From contig NZ_JAJNCL010000013.1 in assembly GCF_021025955.1 (NCBI RefSeq), forward strand, positions 89,835 through 153,834: a stretch of 64,000 nt of DNA. The letters run 5' to 3'. This stretch comes from Rhodococcus qingshengii (GTDB lineage Bacteria > Actinomycetota > Actinomycetes > Mycobacteriales > Mycobacteriaceae). Of the stretch, positions 45,509 through 56,038 are shown in pieces. The notes beneath the pieces were generated by a model. That model saw only the letters and a program-made list of their open reading frames with translations, did not search any database and was not told where the DNA came from. The stretch's first letter is position 1. The number at the start of each line of letters is the position of its first letter. Both the position numbers and the translations under genes were made by a program.

Positions 45509-47665
45509 GTGACCGATACGGACCTCATCGCCACTTCTGCACCCGCCGGGTCGGAATCAGGCGACAATTCTCAGGCGTCATCTTCAGCATCGAACGGTGC
45601 GGTGGCGACCTCCACGAAGCGTGCGGAAACGCGTCGTGGTGCCGGACTCTCCGGCATGGTGCTCACCGAACTCCGCACTCTTGCGGGTGAACTGGGCATC
45701 AAAGGCACTTCCGGTATGCGCAAGGGCGACCTGATCGCAGCCATCAAGGAGCGCCAGGGCGGCAGCGCAAAGGCTGCACCCGCACAGAGCGAACTCACGC
45801 TCGACGACGCACCCGTTGCGCGCACTCGTGCCAAGAGCACTCGCGCCGCACGCACCGAAACCCCCGCAGCCGAAACAGCTCCGGCAGCCGAATCGGCTCC
45901 TGCCGAGGCCGCGCCTGCGCGTACCGAATCCGCCGAGGATTCCGATCAGAGCGCACCCCGTCGCGGACGTCAGCGTCGCGGCGCCGCTCGTCGCGCGGGT
46001 TCACCCGACCAGGGTGAACTGAGCATCGAGCAGGAAGCACCTTCGGCCAAGTCCGACGCGGACACCGCGAAGGCCGCCGATACCTCGAAGGCCAACGAGA
46101 CCGCCCAGGCTGAGGCTCCGGCCGAGCGGCCGGCACGCACCGAGGGCAAGGCCGACGCTGATCAGGCTCCCGCTGAGCAGGGCAACGAGCGTCCCCGCCG
46201 CGAGCGCAACCGCGACAACCAGGGCCAGCGCGACAACCAGGGCCAGCGCGACAACCAGGGCCAGCGCGACCACCAGGGCCAGCGCGACAACCAGGGCAAC
46301 CGGGGCAACCAGGACCGTCAGGATCGCGGTAACCAGAACAACGCAGGCCAGAACAACGCCGGTCCGCGTACCGACAACCGCAACAACGGCCCGGACGACG
46401 ACGAAGAGGGTGGACGCGGACGCCGCGGACGCCGCTTCCGTGAGCGTCGTGGCCGTGGTCGCGACCGCGGTGAGGGTGGCGCACCCAACGATTCGCGCGA
46501 GACCGAGATCCGTGAGGACGACGTCCTGCAGCCGGTCGCCGGCATCCTCGACGTCCTCGACAACTACGCCTTCGTGCGTACGTCCGGGTACCTCGCCGGT
46601 CCCAACGACGTCTACGTCTCCATGAACCTGATCCGCAAGAACGGCCTTCGCCGTGGCGACGCCATCACCGGTGCCGTCCGGGTCTCGCGTGACGGTGAGC
46701 AGGGCAGTCAGCGTCAGAAGTTCAACCCACTGGTCCGTATCGACACGGTCAACGGCGGCGACGTCGAGGCAGCGAAGAAGCGCCCCGAGTTCAACAAGCT
46801 CACGCCGCTGTACCCGAACCAGCGTCTGCGCCTCGAGACCGAGCAGCACATTCTCACGACGCGTGTCATCGACCTGGTGATGCCCATCGGTAAGGGTCAG
46901 CGTGCCCTCATCGTGAGCCCTCCCAAGGCGGGTAAGACCAGCGTGTTGCAGGCGATCGCGAATGCCGTCGCCACCAACAATCCTGAGTGCTACCTGATGG
47001 TCATCCTCGTGGACGAGCGTCCCGAGGAAGTGACCGACATGCAGCGCAGCGTGAAGGGTGAGGTCATTTCCTCCACCTTCGACCGTCCGCCGGGAGATCA
47101 CACCGCAGTTGCCGAGCTAGCAATCGAGCGTGCGAAGCGCCTGGTCGAGATGGGTAAGGACGTCGTCGTACTGCTCGACTCCATCACGCGTCTGGGTCGT
47201 GCGTACAACAACTCCTCGCCGGCATCGGGACGCATCCTCTCCGGTGGTGTCGACTCGACGGCCCTGTACCCGCCGAAGCGTTTCCTCGGTGCTGCCCGCA
47301 ACATCGAGAACGGTGGATCGCTCACCATCATCGCTACCGCAATGGTCGAGACCGGATCCACCGGCGACACCGTGATCTTCGAAGAGTTCAAGGGCACCGG
47401 CAACGCCGAGCTCAAGCTCGATCGCAAGATCGCCGAACGCCGCGTGTTCCCGGCCGTGGACGTCAACCCGTCCAGCACGCGTAAGGACGAGCTGCTCCTG
47501 AGCCCGGACGAAGCTGCGGTGCTGCACAAGCTCCGCCGCGTCCTGTCCGGTCTGGACTCGCATCAGGCCATCGATCTGCTGATTGATCGACTGAAGAAGA
47601 GCAAGAACAACCTCGAGTTCCTGATGCAGGTCTCCAAGACCGCACCGGGTGCGATCGACGACTGA
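45509..47665 (+). CDS. rho: Transcription termination factor Rho, extended actinobacterial form
   Basis: A 718-residue Rho; the E. coli protein has 419, so about 300 residues are extra. Order: N-terminal Rho-N helices near 45-85 (LRTLAGELGIKGTSGMRKGDL), then a low-complexity insert of about 240 residues, first Ala/Glu-rich, then R/D/N/Q/G-rich with a six-residue RDNQGQ repeat (235-264) and an RGRRGRRFRERRGRGR run. The cold-shock RNA-binding fold follows, and the ATPase has Walker A SPPKAGKTS near 470. GTG 45509 has GGAAAGGACCTCC before it. The insert is likely disordered and RNA-binding. A terminator follows. Confidence 0.95.
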   Translation: MTDTDLIATSAPAGSESGDNSQASSSASNGAVATSTKRAETRRGAGLSGMVLTELRTLAGELGIKGTSGMRKGDLIAAIKERQGGSAKAAPAQSELTLDDAPVARTRAKSTRAARTETPAAETAPAAESAPAEAAPARTESAEDSDQSAPRRGRQRRGAARRAGSPDQGELSIEQEAPSAKSDADTAKAADTSKANETAQAEAPAERPARTEGKADADQAPAEQGNERPRRERNRDNQGQRDNQGQRDNQGQRDHQGQRDNQGNRGNQDRQDRGNQNNAGQNNAGPRTDNRNNGPDDDEEGGRGRRGRRFRERRGRGRDRGEGGAPNDSRETEIREDDVLQPVAGILDVLDNYAFVRTSGYLAGPNDVYVSMNLIRKNGLRRGDAITGAVRVSRDGEQGSQRQKFNPLVRIDTVNGGDVEAAKKRPEFNKLTPLYPNQRLRLETEQHILTTRVIDLVMPIGKGQRALIVSPPKAGKTSVLQAIANAVATNNPECYLMVILVDERPEEVTDMQRSVKGEVISSTFDRPPGDHTAVAELAIERAKRLVEMGKDVVVLLDSITRLGRAYNNSSPASGRILSGGVDSTALYPPKRFLGAARNIENGGSLTIIATAMVETGSTGDTVIFEEFKGTGNAELKLDRKIAERRVFPAVDVNPSSTRKDELLLSPDEAAVLHKLRRVLSGLDSHQAIDLLIDRLKKSKNNLEFLMQVSKTAPGAIDD
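46211..46300 (+). repeat. Five 18-bp tandem repeats inside rho
   Basis: The unit CGCGACAACCAGGGCCAG occurs in frame five times (46211, 46229, 46247, 46265, 46283), the last two with one or two changes. It codes RDNQGQ. It can change copy number by slippage without breaking the frame. Confidence 0.9.
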
Positions 47666-47677
47666 TCGACTCGACGT

Positions 47678-47713
47678 CAAAAGGCCCACAACCAGCTGGT
47701 TGTGGGCCTTTTG
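47678..47713 (+). terminator. Terminator after rho
   Basis: A complete 36-bp palindrome centred on AGCT, with a CAAAAGGCCC left arm and a GGGCCTTTTG right arm ending in four T. Intrinsic termination of the rho gene itself. Confidence 0.85.
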
Positions 47714-47891
47714 CATGGGCGGAACAAAACCGAGGGGCAGTGCGTTGACACCTTCGTACAGCCACCCCGAGGCGTGCGAGACGCGGATTATCTGGTGAGG
47801 TACCGCATCTGGCATACTGAACGGCCGAGTCCGGTTCCGGTTCACGATGTCGATTGGCGACGTCGACCCGGCGACCATTGAAAGGGACACC

Positions 47892-48128
47892 ATGAAGGCA
47901 GGAATCCACCCAACTTACGTAGCGACCACCGTCGTCTGCGGTTGCGGTAACACGTTCGAGACCCACAGCACCAAGGAGTCCGGACGCATCAACGTCGAGG
48001 TTTGCTCGCAGTGCCACCCGTTCTACACGGGCAAGCAGAAGATTCTCGACACCGGTGGACGCGTCGCTCGCTTCGAGGCTCGCTACGGCAAGCGCGCAGA
48101 CAGCAAGGTCCCGGCCACCGAGTCCTAG
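47892..48128 (+). CDS. rpmE: 50S ribosomal protein L31, zinc-binding form
   Basis: A 78-residue L31. Cys residues in VVCGCG and [13 protein letters not shown] form the Zn site, so this is the C+ type that zinc-limited cells replace with a C- paralogue. Conserved segments MKAGIHPTY and [17 protein letters not shown] are present. The start is ATG 47892 with AAAGGGACACC before it; the open frame from 47847 adds residues that are not L31. Terminators on both sides (47678-47713 and 48136-48180) make it a single-gene transcript. Confidence 0.95.
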   Translation: MKAGIHPTYVATTVVCGCGNTFETHSTKESGRINVEVCSQCHPFYTGKQKILDTGGRVARFEARYGKRADSKVPATES

Positions 48129-48135
48129 CTGTTCC

Positions 48136-48180
48136 GCCGACGCCCGATCTGCCATGCGCAGATCGGGCGTCGGCTTTTTT
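48136..48180 (+). terminator. Terminator after rpmE
   Basis: A 16-bp perfect stem (48136-48151 with 48159-48174), 7-base loop, then six T. Confidence 0.92.
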
Positions 48181-48274
48181 GTGCCTGTACTCGGTTTGCG
48201 CGTTTCCCGGGTCCCGGCGTCGAAATACCTTCAAGCGCGCACCGTAGGAATCGAAACTCAGAGCGGAGCGAACC

Positions 48275-49354
48275 ATGGCAGGCGCAACCCAGCCCTCGGC
48301 CATCGACGACATCTTGGCGGAGCACGCCGGTCTCGAAGCACAGATGTCCGATCCGGCGCTGCACAACGACCCTGCGGCCGCCAGGCGCGTCGGTAAGCGC
48401 TTCTCCGAGCTCTCGCCGATCATGTCGACGTACAACAAGCTCACGGCTGCGCAGGACGATCTGGAAGCCGCGCGCGAACTAGCCGCCGACGATTCCAGCT
48501 TCGCCGCCGAGATCCCCGATCTCGAAGCCGAGGTCACGCAGCTCGAGCAGACGCTGACCGATCAGTTGGCGCCACGTGATCCGCACGACGGCGACGACAT
48601 CGTCCTCGAAGTGAAGTCCGGTGAGGGCGGCGAAGAATCCGCGCTCTTCGCCTCGGACCTGGCCCGCATGTACGTCCGGTACGCGGAACGGCACGGCTGG
48701 CGCGTCGAGATTCTCGACGCGACGGTCTCCGATCTCGGCGGATACAAGGAAGCCACGCTGTCGATCAAGAGCAAGTCCGACACCCCTGACGGAGTGTGGG
48801 CGCGGCTGAAGTTCGAGGGCGGCGTTCACCGCGTCCAGCGAGTGCCCGTCACCGAATCTCAGGGACGCGTTCACACTTCGGCCGCCGGCGTTCTGGTGTA
48901 CCCGGAACCCGAAGAGGTCGAGCAAGTCCAGATCGACGAAAGTGACCTGCGTATCGACGTCTACCGTTCGTCCGGCAAGGGCGGTCAGGGCGTCAACACG
49001 ACGGACTCCGCTGTTCGAATCACGCACCTTCCGACCGGCATCGTCGTCACCTGTCAGAACGAGCGTTCACAGCTTCAGAACAAGGCTCGCGCCATGCAGG
49101 TGCTCGCAGCCCGTTTGCAGGTAGTCGCCGAGGAGGCCGCGGACGCAGAAGCGTCGGCAGGTCGCCAGAGTCAGGTTCGGACGGTGGACCGTTCGGAGCG
49201 CATCCGCACCTACAACTTCCCCGAGAACCGCATCACCGATCACCGCATCGGATTCAAGTCACACAACCTCGACGCGGTGCTCGACGGTGACCTCGACGCA
49301 CTCCTCGACGCATTGGGCAAGGCGGACCGAGAGGCGCGTCTCGCGGCCGAGTAG
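48275..49354 (+). CDS. prfA: Peptide chain release factor 1
   Basis: RF1 of 359 residues that reads UAA and UAG. The tripeptide anticodon is PVT (191-193), and the GGQ that triggers hydrolysis is at 236-238 in [16 protein letters not shown]. Its Gln is the expected methylation target of PrmC, encoded next. ATG 48275 has GGAGCG upstream. It lies 94 bp past the rpmE terminator, so it starts a new transcript that probably continues through prmC, sua5, glyA and wecA. Confidence 0.96.
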   Translation: MAGATQPSAIDDILAEHAGLEAQMSDPALHNDPAAARRVGKRFSELSPIMSTYNKLTAAQDDLEAARELAADDSSFAAEIPDLEAEVTQLEQTLTDQLAPRDPHDGDDIVLEVKSGEGGEESALFASDLARMYVRYAERHGWRVEILDATVSDLGGYKEATLSIKSKSDTPDGVWARLKFEGGVHRVQRVPVTESQGRVHTSAAGVLVYPEPEEVEQVQIDESDLRIDVYRSSGKGGQGVNTTDSAVRITHLPTGIVVTCQNERSQLQNKARAMQVLAARLQVVAEEAADAEASAGRQSQVRTVDRSERIRTYNFPENRITDHRIGFKSHNLDAVLDGDLDALLDALGKADREARLAAE

Positions 49355-49431
49355 ATGCAGACCATGACTGACCTTCCTCCCGCCGGGAACTCGGTGAACC
49401 GCGTGTCGGTCGAGCGTGGCAGGCTGTACCC

Positions 49432-50364
49432 GTGAGTCGACTTCCACTTCGTTTGGCGCTGATCGAAGCTGCAAAACAGCTCGACGCCGCAGGTGTGCCC
49501 AGCCCACGCACCGACGCCGAGTTGTTGGCGTCCCACCTGCTCGGGGTCGAACGCACGCGCCTCGGGTTGATCCCGTTGGTCGATCCCGAGGTCATCGCGG
49601 CGTTCGACGAGTTGGTTGCGCAACGAGTGAAGCGGATTCCGTTGCAGCACATCATCGGAGTCGCGTCGATGGGCAACATCGACGTCGCTGTCGGCCCGGG
49701 TGTCTTCATTCCGCGGCCCGAAACCGAACTGCTCATGGGTTGGGCGCTCTCGTTCCTCGAAGGTTGCGGAAGTAAGCCGCCGGTAGTCCTGGACCTGTGC
49801 ACGGGATCGGGTGTCCTCGCGCTGTCCATCGCCGAGGCTCGCCCCGACGCAGTCGTGCACGCCGTGGAGAAGGAGCCCGCCGCGCTGGCGTGGGCGCGTC
49901 GTAACGCCGCCGACCGCGAGGCCGCCGGTGATACGCCGATCCATCTGCATCAGGGCGATGTCACCGATCGGAACCTGTTGCCAGGGCTCGAGGGCGGCGT
50001 CGATCTGGTCGTTTCCAATCCGCCGTACATCCCCGAAGGCGCGCAATTGCAGCCTGAGGTCATCGATTACGACCCACACACCGCGCTGTTCGGTGGTGCC
50101 GACGGCCTGTCCGTCATCAAACCCATGATCAGCAATATCGCGCGGTGGCTTCGTATCGGTGGTGCGGCAGGCATCGAGCACGACGACACTAACGGTGACG
50201 GCGTCGCTGCGCTGTTCTCGGCGCGTCGGGTATTCGGCGAGGTCGCGCAGCATCCCGATCTTGCCGGTCGTCCGCGATTCGTCGTCGCCAGACGCGTCGC
50301 CACCGACGTCGAAGCCCAGCGGAATCGAACGCCCGAAGCGCAGAGTGAAAGGATGGCTGAGTGA
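49432..50364 (+). CDS. prmC: Release factor glutamine methyltransferase
   Basis: A SAM-dependent enzyme of 310 residues that methylates the Gln in the GGQ of release factors. The N-terminal helical domain is followed by the SAM motif DLCTGSGVL (121-129) and the catalytic SNPPYIPEGA (NPPY at 196-199). GTG 49432 lies 77 bp after prfA. The C-terminal tail after residue 290 is variable. The stop overlaps the next start by 4 bp (GTGA). Also known as HemK. Confidence 0.94.
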   Translation: MSRLPLRLALIEAAKQLDAAGVPSPRTDAELLASHLLGVERTRLGLIPLVDPEVIAAFDELVAQRVKRIPLQHIIGVASMGNIDVAVGPGVFIPRPETELLMGWALSFLEGCGSKPPVVLDLCTGSGVLALSIAEARPDAVVHAVEKEPAALAWARRNAADREAAGDTPIHLHQGDVTDRNLLPGLEGGVDLVVSNPPYIPEGAQLQPEVIDYDPHTALFGGADGLSVIKPMISNIARWLRIGGAAGIEHDDTNGDGVAALFSARRVFGEVAQHPDLAGRPRFVVARRVATDVEAQRNRTPEAQSERMAE

Positions 50365-51023
50365 GCACCGTGTACGACTGCAGTCAGACAGATTCCCGAA
50401 CCGCAGGCTTGGCCGCCGCGAAGAACGCGCTCAAGGCCGGCCGACTCGTAGTTCTCCCTACCGACACCCTCTACGGACTCGCCGCCGACGCGTTCGACAG
50501 CGAAGCTGTCACAAGTTTGTTGCGCGCCAAGGGCCGCGGACGAGACATGCCCGTCCCGGTTCTGGTCGGATCGTGGAACACCATCGACGGACTCGTCTAC
50601 AGCGTGCGCCCGCAGGCGCGGGATCTGATCCGCGCGTTCTGGCCCGGCGGACTGAGCTTGGTCGTCGAGCAGGCACCGTCACTTGCCTGGGACCTGGGCG
50701 ATACCCGCGGAACCGTCATGCTTCGTATGCCCCTGCACCCGGTTGCCCTCGAATTGTTGCGCGATGTCGGACCGCTTGCCGTCTCTAGCGCCAACATTTC
50801 GGGGCGTCCGCCGGCCACCACCGCCGAGGAAGCCCGCGATCAGCTGGGCGGCTCTGCCAGCGTGTACCTCGACGGAGGCAAGGCCGAACATGCCGTTGCT
50901 TCCACGATCGTCGACCTGACCGGCAATTCACCGCGTATCTTGCGAGTGGGTGCCGTCTCGGCAGAATCCATCGCCGAGGTATTGGGCACCAGTCCGGAAA
51001 GCCTCGTAGAGGGAGTTTCGTAA
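50361..51023 (+). CDS. L-threonylcarbamoyladenylate synthase (Sua5/YrdC)
   Basis: A 220-residue YrdC-domain protein that makes threonylcarbamoyl-AMP for the t6A37 modification of tRNAs. Motifs are [19 protein letters not shown], the [13 protein letters not shown] nucleotide region, [25 protein letters not shown] and the SSANISG loop. It has only the core plus a short tail, not the full second domain of long Sua5. It is coupled to prmC by GTGA. The glyA-like gene follows after two bases. Confidence 0.93.
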   Translation: MSTVYDCSQTDSRTAGLAAAKNALKAGRLVVLPTDTLYGLAADAFDSEAVTSLLRAKGRGRDMPVPVLVGSWNTIDGLVYSVRPQARDLIRAFWPGGLSLVVEQAPSLAWDLGDTRGTVMLRMPLHPVALELLRDVGPLAVSSANISGRPPATTAEEARDQLGGSASVYLDGGKAEHAVASTIVDLTGNSPRILRVGAVSAESIAEVLGTSPESLVEGVS

Positions 51024-51025
51024 CG

Positions 51026-52351
51026 ATGGTCGGCGCCGGCGGCGAGCGCGCGGGGGAATCCACGTACTGGGGACCGGATTTCGGTGAGCTTGCCACGGCA
51101 GACCCCGAGATCGCGGCTATTGCGCTGGCCGAACTCGAGCGTCAGCGCGGCGGGCTTCAACTCATCGCGAGCGAGAACTTCACCAGCCCCGCGGTACTGG
51201 CAGCCTTGGGTTCGACCCTGAGCAACAAGTATGCCGAGGGCTATCCGGGTCGGCGTTACTACGGCGGGTGCGAGTACGTCGACGCAGCCGAGAATCTGGC
51301 GATCGACCGGGCAAAAGCACTGTTCGGCGCTGACCACGTCAACGTCCAAACGCATTCGGGGGCCGCTGCGAACCTCGCGGTATACGCCGCATTCGCCAAG
51401 CCCGGCGACACCGTACTGGCGATGAGTCTGCCGCACGGTGGGCATCTGACTCACGGGTCTCGGGTCAGCTTTTCGGGGCAGTGGTTCACTACCGTTCCCT
51501 ATCACGTCGATTCAGCCACCGAATTGATCGACTACGACGAGGTTCGCGCCCTGGCTCTGGCGCACAAGCCGAAGATCGTCGTCGCCGGCGCGACCGCGTA
51601 CTCCCGCACCATCGACTTCGCAGCCTTCCGCTCGATCGCAGACGAGGTCGGTGCGATCCTGTGGGTCGACGCCGCCCACTTCATCGGACTCGTGGCAGGC
51701 CGGGCGATACCGTCGTGCGTTCCCTATGCCGACGTGGTCTCCGCGACGACGCACAAGGTCCTCAGAGGCCCGCGCGGTGGAATGATCCTGTGCCGCAGCC
51801 AGCATGCCTCGGCTGTCGATCGCGCGGTGTTCCCCTTCATTCAAGGCGGCCCGATGATGCATGCGATCGCCGCGAAGGCGGTTGCCTTCAAAGAAGCGTC
51901 GACGCCGGAATATCGTTGGTATGCACAGGAAGTGGTTGACAATGCGTCGGCGCTCGCGCAGTCGTTGGAAGCCCGCGGCCTGCGCACCGTGTCCGGGGGA
52001 ACCGACACGCATCTGGCGCTTCTCGACCTGCGCGCAATCGGCGTCGCCGGAGTCGACGCCGAGCGTAGGTGCGGACTGGCTTCGATCACGCTCAACAAGA
52101 ACGCGATTCCGTTCGATCCGCAGTCGCCCGCCGTCACGTCCGGAATCCGCGTCGGATCTGCGGCCGTCACGACCCAGGGTTTCAACCGCTCCGACATGAG
52201 CGTGGTGGGGGAGTTGATCGCGCGCGCAGTTGTCGCGGACCCCGCCACCACGTCTGGAGAGGCCGAGTTGGCAGCAGTTGCCGACGGCGTTCGCGAATTG
52301 GTCCGGGCAAAGCCTGCCTATGCCCGCCAGACGGGTGATCTCGCGCAGTGA
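51026..52351 (+). CDS. Serine hydroxymethyltransferase (paralogue in translation cluster)
   Basis: A 441-residue PLP enzyme swapping serine and glycine with tetrahydrofolate. Features: [49 protein letters not shown], the PLP Lys in [12 protein letters not shown] (about 243), and [14 protein letters not shown]. It diverges from housekeeping GlyA at several points ([14 protein letters not shown]). Corresponding mycobacterial clusters lack it as I recall, while Streptomyces has one here. It is coupled by a 4-bp overlap to wecA. A role in wall or one-carbon supply is possible. The name glyA is held back because a main copy may lie elsewhere. Confidence 0.9.
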   Translation: MVGAGGERAGESTYWGPDFGELATADPEIAAIALAELERQRGGLQLIASENFTSPAVLAALGSTLSNKYAEGYPGRRYYGGCEYVDAAENLAIDRAKALFGADHVNVQTHSGAAANLAVYAAFAKPGDTVLAMSLPHGGHLTHGSRVSFSGQWFTTVPYHVDSATELIDYDEVRALALAHKPKIVVAGATAYSRTIDFAAFRSIADEVGAILWVDAAHFIGLVAGRAIPSCVPYADVVSATTHKVLRGPRGGMILCRSQHASAVDRAVFPFIQGGPMMHAIAAKAVAFKEASTPEYRWYAQEVVDNASALAQSLEARGLRTVSGGTDTHLALLDLRAIGVAGVDAERRCGLASITLNKNAIPFDPQSPAVTSGIRVGSAAVTTQGFNRSDMSVVGELIARAVVADPATTSGEAELAAVADGVRELVRAKPAYARQTGDLAQ

Positions 52352-53535
52352 TCACTTCCTACGAGGCGACCACGTATCTGGCACAGGGTGGCGGGGGAGC
52401 GGGTGTTCCCATCCGTGAACTTTTGCTCGTGCTGTGTACGGCGGCGGTGGTGACCTACCTGGCGACTGGCGCTGTCCGGTTGTTGGCGCTGCGGTTCGGC
52501 GCTGTCGCGATTCCTCGTGATCGGGACGTTCACGTCGAGCCGATTCCGCGCCTCGGTGGCGTCGGAATGTACATCGGCATGGCTGTCGGTCTGCTGTTCG
52601 CGCAGCAATTACCGGCGCTCACAAGAGGTTTCGGCTTCGGTAGTCCAGATGTACACGCTGCGCTCGTCGCGGGCGCCGTCATCGTCCTCGTAGGCGTGAT
52701 CGACGACAGGTGGGGCCTCGACGCTCTCACCAAGTTCGTGGGTCAGGTGACTGCTGCCGGAGTTCTTGTGGTGATGGGCGTCAGTTGGTTCATCATCTAC
52801 AACCCTTTCGGTGGTGACGGTGGGTCCACGATCATCCTCGATCAGATTCAATCGGGACTGTTCACGGTGGCTATCGCCGTGGCGACCATCAACGCGATGA
52901 ACTTCGTCGACGGTCTCGACGGATTGGCCGCCGGTTTGGGCCTCATCGCGGCCTTGGCGATCCTCATCTTCTCGATCGGTCTTCTCCACGATCAGGGCGG
53001 CGACGCGAGCGTCTATCCGCCGGCGATGATCGCGGCAGCCTTGGCAGGCGCTTGTCTCGGATTTCTTCCGCACAACTTCAATCCAGCGCGCATTTTCATG
53101 GGCGATTCCGGATCGATGTTGATCGGTCTGATGCTGGCTGCGATCTCCACCAGCGCATCCGGTCGTATTCCACTCACTGCCTACGGAACCCGCGACCTCG
53201 TCGGCCTTCTCGCGCCGTTGTTGCTGGTCGGGGCTGTGATGTTCATCCCGATGCTGGACATGCTCCTGGCCGTGATCCGCCGGACGAAAGCGGGCGTCAG
53301 TCCGTTCAGTCCGGACAAGATGCACCTGCATCATCGCCTCCTGCAAATCGGACACACGCACCGACGAGTTGTGCTGGTCATCTACCTGTGGGTCAGCGTT
53401 CTGGCCTTCGGAGCCGTCGGATCCTCGCTGCTCAATCGTCAGCTGGTTGTCGTACTCGTCGCGGCCGGGCTGGTGCTTGCCTTGTTCTTCACCGCTGTGC
53501 CGTCCCTGATCGACCGCAAGCAGCAGCGGCGCTAG
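52348..53535 (+). CDS. wecA: Decaprenyl-phosphate GlcNAc-1-phosphate transferase
   Basis: A polytopic enzyme of 395 residues of the WecA/Rfe group, which starts arabinogalactan linker synthesis by moving GlcNAc-1-P onto decaprenyl phosphate. About 11 spans are likely. Motifs are [16 protein letters not shown], the catalytic [29 protein letters not shown] and [11 protein letters not shown]. It lacks the HHHFEL motif of MraY, which clearly separates it from the lone mraY at 9523. GTG 52348 lies in the stop of the SHMT gene (GTGA). Confidence 0.93.
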   Translation: MITSYEATTYLAQGGGGAGVPIRELLLVLCTAAVVTYLATGAVRLLALRFGAVAIPRDRDVHVEPIPRLGGVGMYIGMAVGLLFAQQLPALTRGFGFGSPDVHAALVAGAVIVLVGVIDDRWGLDALTKFVGQVTAAGVLVVMGVSWFIIYNPFGGDGGSTIILDQIQSGLFTVAIAVATINAMNFVDGLDGLAAGLGLIAALAILIFSIGLLHDQGGDASVYPPAMIAAALAGACLGFLPHNFNPARIFMGDSGSMLIGLMLAAISTSASGRIPLTAYGTRDLVGLLAPLLLVGAVMFIPMLDMLLAVIRRTKAGVSPFSPDKMHLHHRLLQIGHTHRRVVLVIYLWVSVLAFGAVGSSLLNRQLVVVLVAAGLVLALFFTAVPSLIDRKQQRR

Positions 53536-53567
53536 CCAAGTTTCCTTATCCATTACCCTTGGGCATC

Positions 53568-54038
53568 GTGACGAACACGCCGCAGCCTGTACCTGCCTCG
53601 CAACCCATCCCTGATTCGACCGCCGCCATGAAGTCGGCCGTGAAGTGGGGTGTGATGGGGCTGATCGCGCTGGCCGTGGTCGGCGCGCTCCTGGGCGGGC
53701 TCTTCGCCGGCAAGGAAGGCGTCTACGGCGCTTTGATCGGAGCAGCCGTCGGCGGCGGGTTCATCCTGTTCACGGCGCTGGGCGTGCTGCTCACAGCGAA
53801 GTTGCCTGCGCTCACGGCCGGTGCAGTTCTTCTCGGCACGTGGCTGCTGAAGATGATTCTCGCGATGGTTGTTCTCTTTGTCCTCTCGGACATGGATTTC
53901 TACAACAAGACCGCTCTCGTCCTGGTCATCATCATGTCGCTGGTCGTCGTGCTCGGTGCGGAGACATACGGCGTTCTCGGAACCAAAACTCCGTACGTCG
54001 ATCCCACTCCCAGCAGCAACGTCGACGACGACGAGTAG
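53568..54038 (+). CDS. AtpI-like membrane protein upstream of ATP synthase
   Basis: A 156-residue integral protein at the place of Rv1303/AtpI. After a 20-residue Pro-rich tail come about four spans (VKWGVMGLIALAVVGALLGG; AALIGA region; ALTAGAVLLGTWLLKMILAMV; ALVLVIIMSLVVVLGAE). AtpI-type proteins help c-ring assembly. GTG 53568 follows wecA by 32 bp. The C terminus is acidic (NVDDDE). Sequence identity to AtpI is too weak to see directly, so the name rests on length, topology and position. Confidence 0.8.
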   Translation: MTNTPQPVPASQPIPDSTAAMKSAVKWGVMGLIALAVVGALLGGLFAGKEGVYGALIGAAVGGGFILFTALGVLLTAKLPALTAGAVLLGTWLLKMILAMVVLFVLSDMDFYNKTALVLVIIMSLVVVLGAETYGVLGTKTPYVDPTPSSNVDDDE

Positions 54039-54319
54039 TACTACAAGAGGTAACTAATCGGACTTCCAGGTACCCCATCTACACAATGTCGTAGATGACT
54101 TGATAAGGTTCGGTTCAAGCGAGAGCAATGGTGGGCCGAGTAACACTCAGCCGACGATGCCATGTGCTCGCAGGTGGTCGAAATTCTGACCACTGAGTCG
54201 ACGAGAGTCGCCGACACCGACAGACGCCAGGCCCCCTCTAGGGTTCTCCAGCTGCTGACGAATGCGCGAGTCGAACTTGTCGACTTGTAGATCGTCAATG
54301 TCCGATCGAACCGCAGTCA
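54039..54319 (+). promoter_or_regulatory. Intergenic region before the atp operon
   Basis: 281 bp (314 if atpB starts at CTG 54353) with no gene. It holds a small inverted repeat CATCTAC-N8-GTAGATG (54076-54097) and presumably the main atp promoter, which I could not place with confidence. Confidence 0.4.
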
Positions 54320-55147
54320 ATGATGGCTGCGGACCGACTACGGGAGAGAACGCTGAGCGTCACCACCCTGGCCGCGGATGAATTCCATGCGCCGTCACTA
54401 GACGATTTTTTCCCGCCCTCCGTGTTGATTCACGCGGGCCCCTTCGAGCTCGACCGTCTGATGCTGATTCGTCTGCTGATGTCGGTGCTGGTCGCAGCCT
54501 TCTTCGTGATCGCGATGCGCAGCCCTCGATTGGTTCCCCGTGGGATGCAGAACGCCGCTGAGCTCGCGCTCGACTTCGTTCGTATCAACATCGCCGAGGA
54601 GATCCTGGGCAAGGAACAGGGCAAGCGCTTCCTGCCGGTCATCACGACGATCTTCTTCATCGTGGTCGCCAGCAACCTGGCCAGCATCATTCCTTTCCTG
54701 AACATCTCGCCGAACGCACGAATCGGTATGCCCCTGGTACTCGCGGCGCTCGCCTACATCGTGTTCAACTACGTCGGAATCAAGAAGTACGGCTTCTTCA
54801 AGTACGTCAAGAGCAGCATCGTCGTTCCCGGCGTTCCGCTGCCCCTGCACTTCTTGTTGGTGCCCATCGAGTTCATCTCGACCTTCATCCTGCGCCCGTT
54901 CACGCTGATGGTTCGTCTCATGGCCAACATGTTGGCCGGCCACATCCTGCTGGTGCTGTTCTTCAGCGCGACGAACTACTTCTTCTTCGTGTCCGGCGGA
55001 TTCCAGGCGATCTTCGGCGTTCCGTCGATCATCGCCGGTATCGCATTCACGTTCTTCGAGCTGCTGGTCATCTTCCTGCAGGCTTACGTGTTCGCGTTGC
55101 TGACCGCGGTGTACATCGAACTGGCGCTCCACGCCGACGAGCACTGA
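54320..55147 (+). CDS. atpB: ATP synthase F0 subunit a
   Basis: Subunit a (275 residues from ATG 54320), the proton-channel stator of F0. The essential Arg is in RPFTLMVRLMANMLAGH, and the last span region FFELLVIFLQAYVFALLTAVYIELALH is typical. The start is unclear: the best ribosome binding site (CGGGAGAGAACG) precedes CTG 54353, giving the more natural N terminus beginning SVTTLAAD; ATG 54320 and ATG 54323 have none. Annotators may choose either. It lies 84 bp before atpE. Confidence 0.93.
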   Translation: MMAADRLRERTLSVTTLAADEFHAPSLDDFFPPSVLIHAGPFELDRLMLIRLLMSVLVAAFFVIAMRSPRLVPRGMQNAAELALDFVRINIAEEILGKEQGKRFLPVITTIFFIVVASNLASIIPFLNISPNARIGMPLVLAALAYIVFNYVGIKKYGFFKYVKSSIVVPGVPLPLHFLLVPIEFISTFILRPFTLMVRLMANMLAGHILLVLFFSATNYFFFVSGGFQAIFGVPSIIAGIAFTFFELLVIFLQAYVFALLTAVYIELALHADEH

Positions 55148-55182
55148 CCTTTTACCTCCTCACCAGCTACACCAAGAACTGA

Positions 55183-55473
<291 letters not shown>

Positions 55474-55480
55474 GACAGAC

Positions 55481-56038
55481 ATGGGAGCCACCTTCGCAGT
55501 GCTCGCGGCAACAGAGGAGACACACAATCCTCTCTTGCCCGAGACATACGACATCGTGTGGTCCGCGGTTGCGCTCGTCGTAGTCGGTTTTGTCTTCTGG
55601 AAGCTCGTTCTTCCGAAGTTCCAGAAGGTCTTGGCCGAACGCACCGAGCAGATCGAGGGCGGCATCAAGAAGGCCGAAGACGCACAGGCAGAGGCAGCGG
55701 CCGCGCTCGAGCAGTACCGCGCGCAGCTCGCCGAAGCTCGTACCGAGGCAGCGCAGATCCGTGAGGAAGCGCGTACCCAGGGTCAGCAGATCATCGCTGA
55801 CATGAAGGTTCAGGCGCAGGACGAGAGCGACCGCATCGTGGCCGCAGGCCACAGCCAGCTCGTCGCCCAGCGTCAGCAGATCGTCGCTGAGCTCCGCTCG
55901 GATCTCGGCAAGACCGCTGTAGACCTGGCCGAGAAGGTCATCGGGGAGTCTCTCGCCGACGACGTGAAGCGCGCCGGAACGGTTGATCGTTTCCTCAACG
56001 AGCTCGACACCGTCAGCGCTGATTCAGCCAGGAAGTGA
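55481..56038 (+). CDS. atpF: ATP synthase F0 subunit b
   Basis: The peripheral-stalk subunit, 185 residues from ATG 55481. One N-terminal span ([23 protein letters not shown]) is followed by a long charged coiled coil ([21 protein letters not shown] onward). TTG 55451 would overlap atpE and add ten residues; ATG is preferred although its ribosome binding site is weak. Only one b gene is present, and delta is not fused to it. The stop overlaps atpH (GTGA). Confidence 0.94.
   Translation: MGATFAVLAATEETHNPLLPETYDIVWSAVALVVVGFVFWKLVLPKFQKVLAERTEQIEGGIKKAEDAQAEAAAALEQYRAQLAEARTEAAQIREEARTQGQQIIADMKVQAQDESDRIVAAGHSQLVAQRQQIVAELRSDLGKTAVDLAEKVIGESLADDVKRAGTVDRFLNELDTVSADSARK

Noticed and set aside
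45077..45512. Small frames in the thrB-rho gap
   Set aside because: Several frames of 70-110 codons exist on both strands, but none has a convincing ribosome binding site or protein-like composition.
46211..46300. Regular 18-bp repeats as a possible CRISPR array
   Set aside because: The units are contiguous without spacers and in frame with rho.
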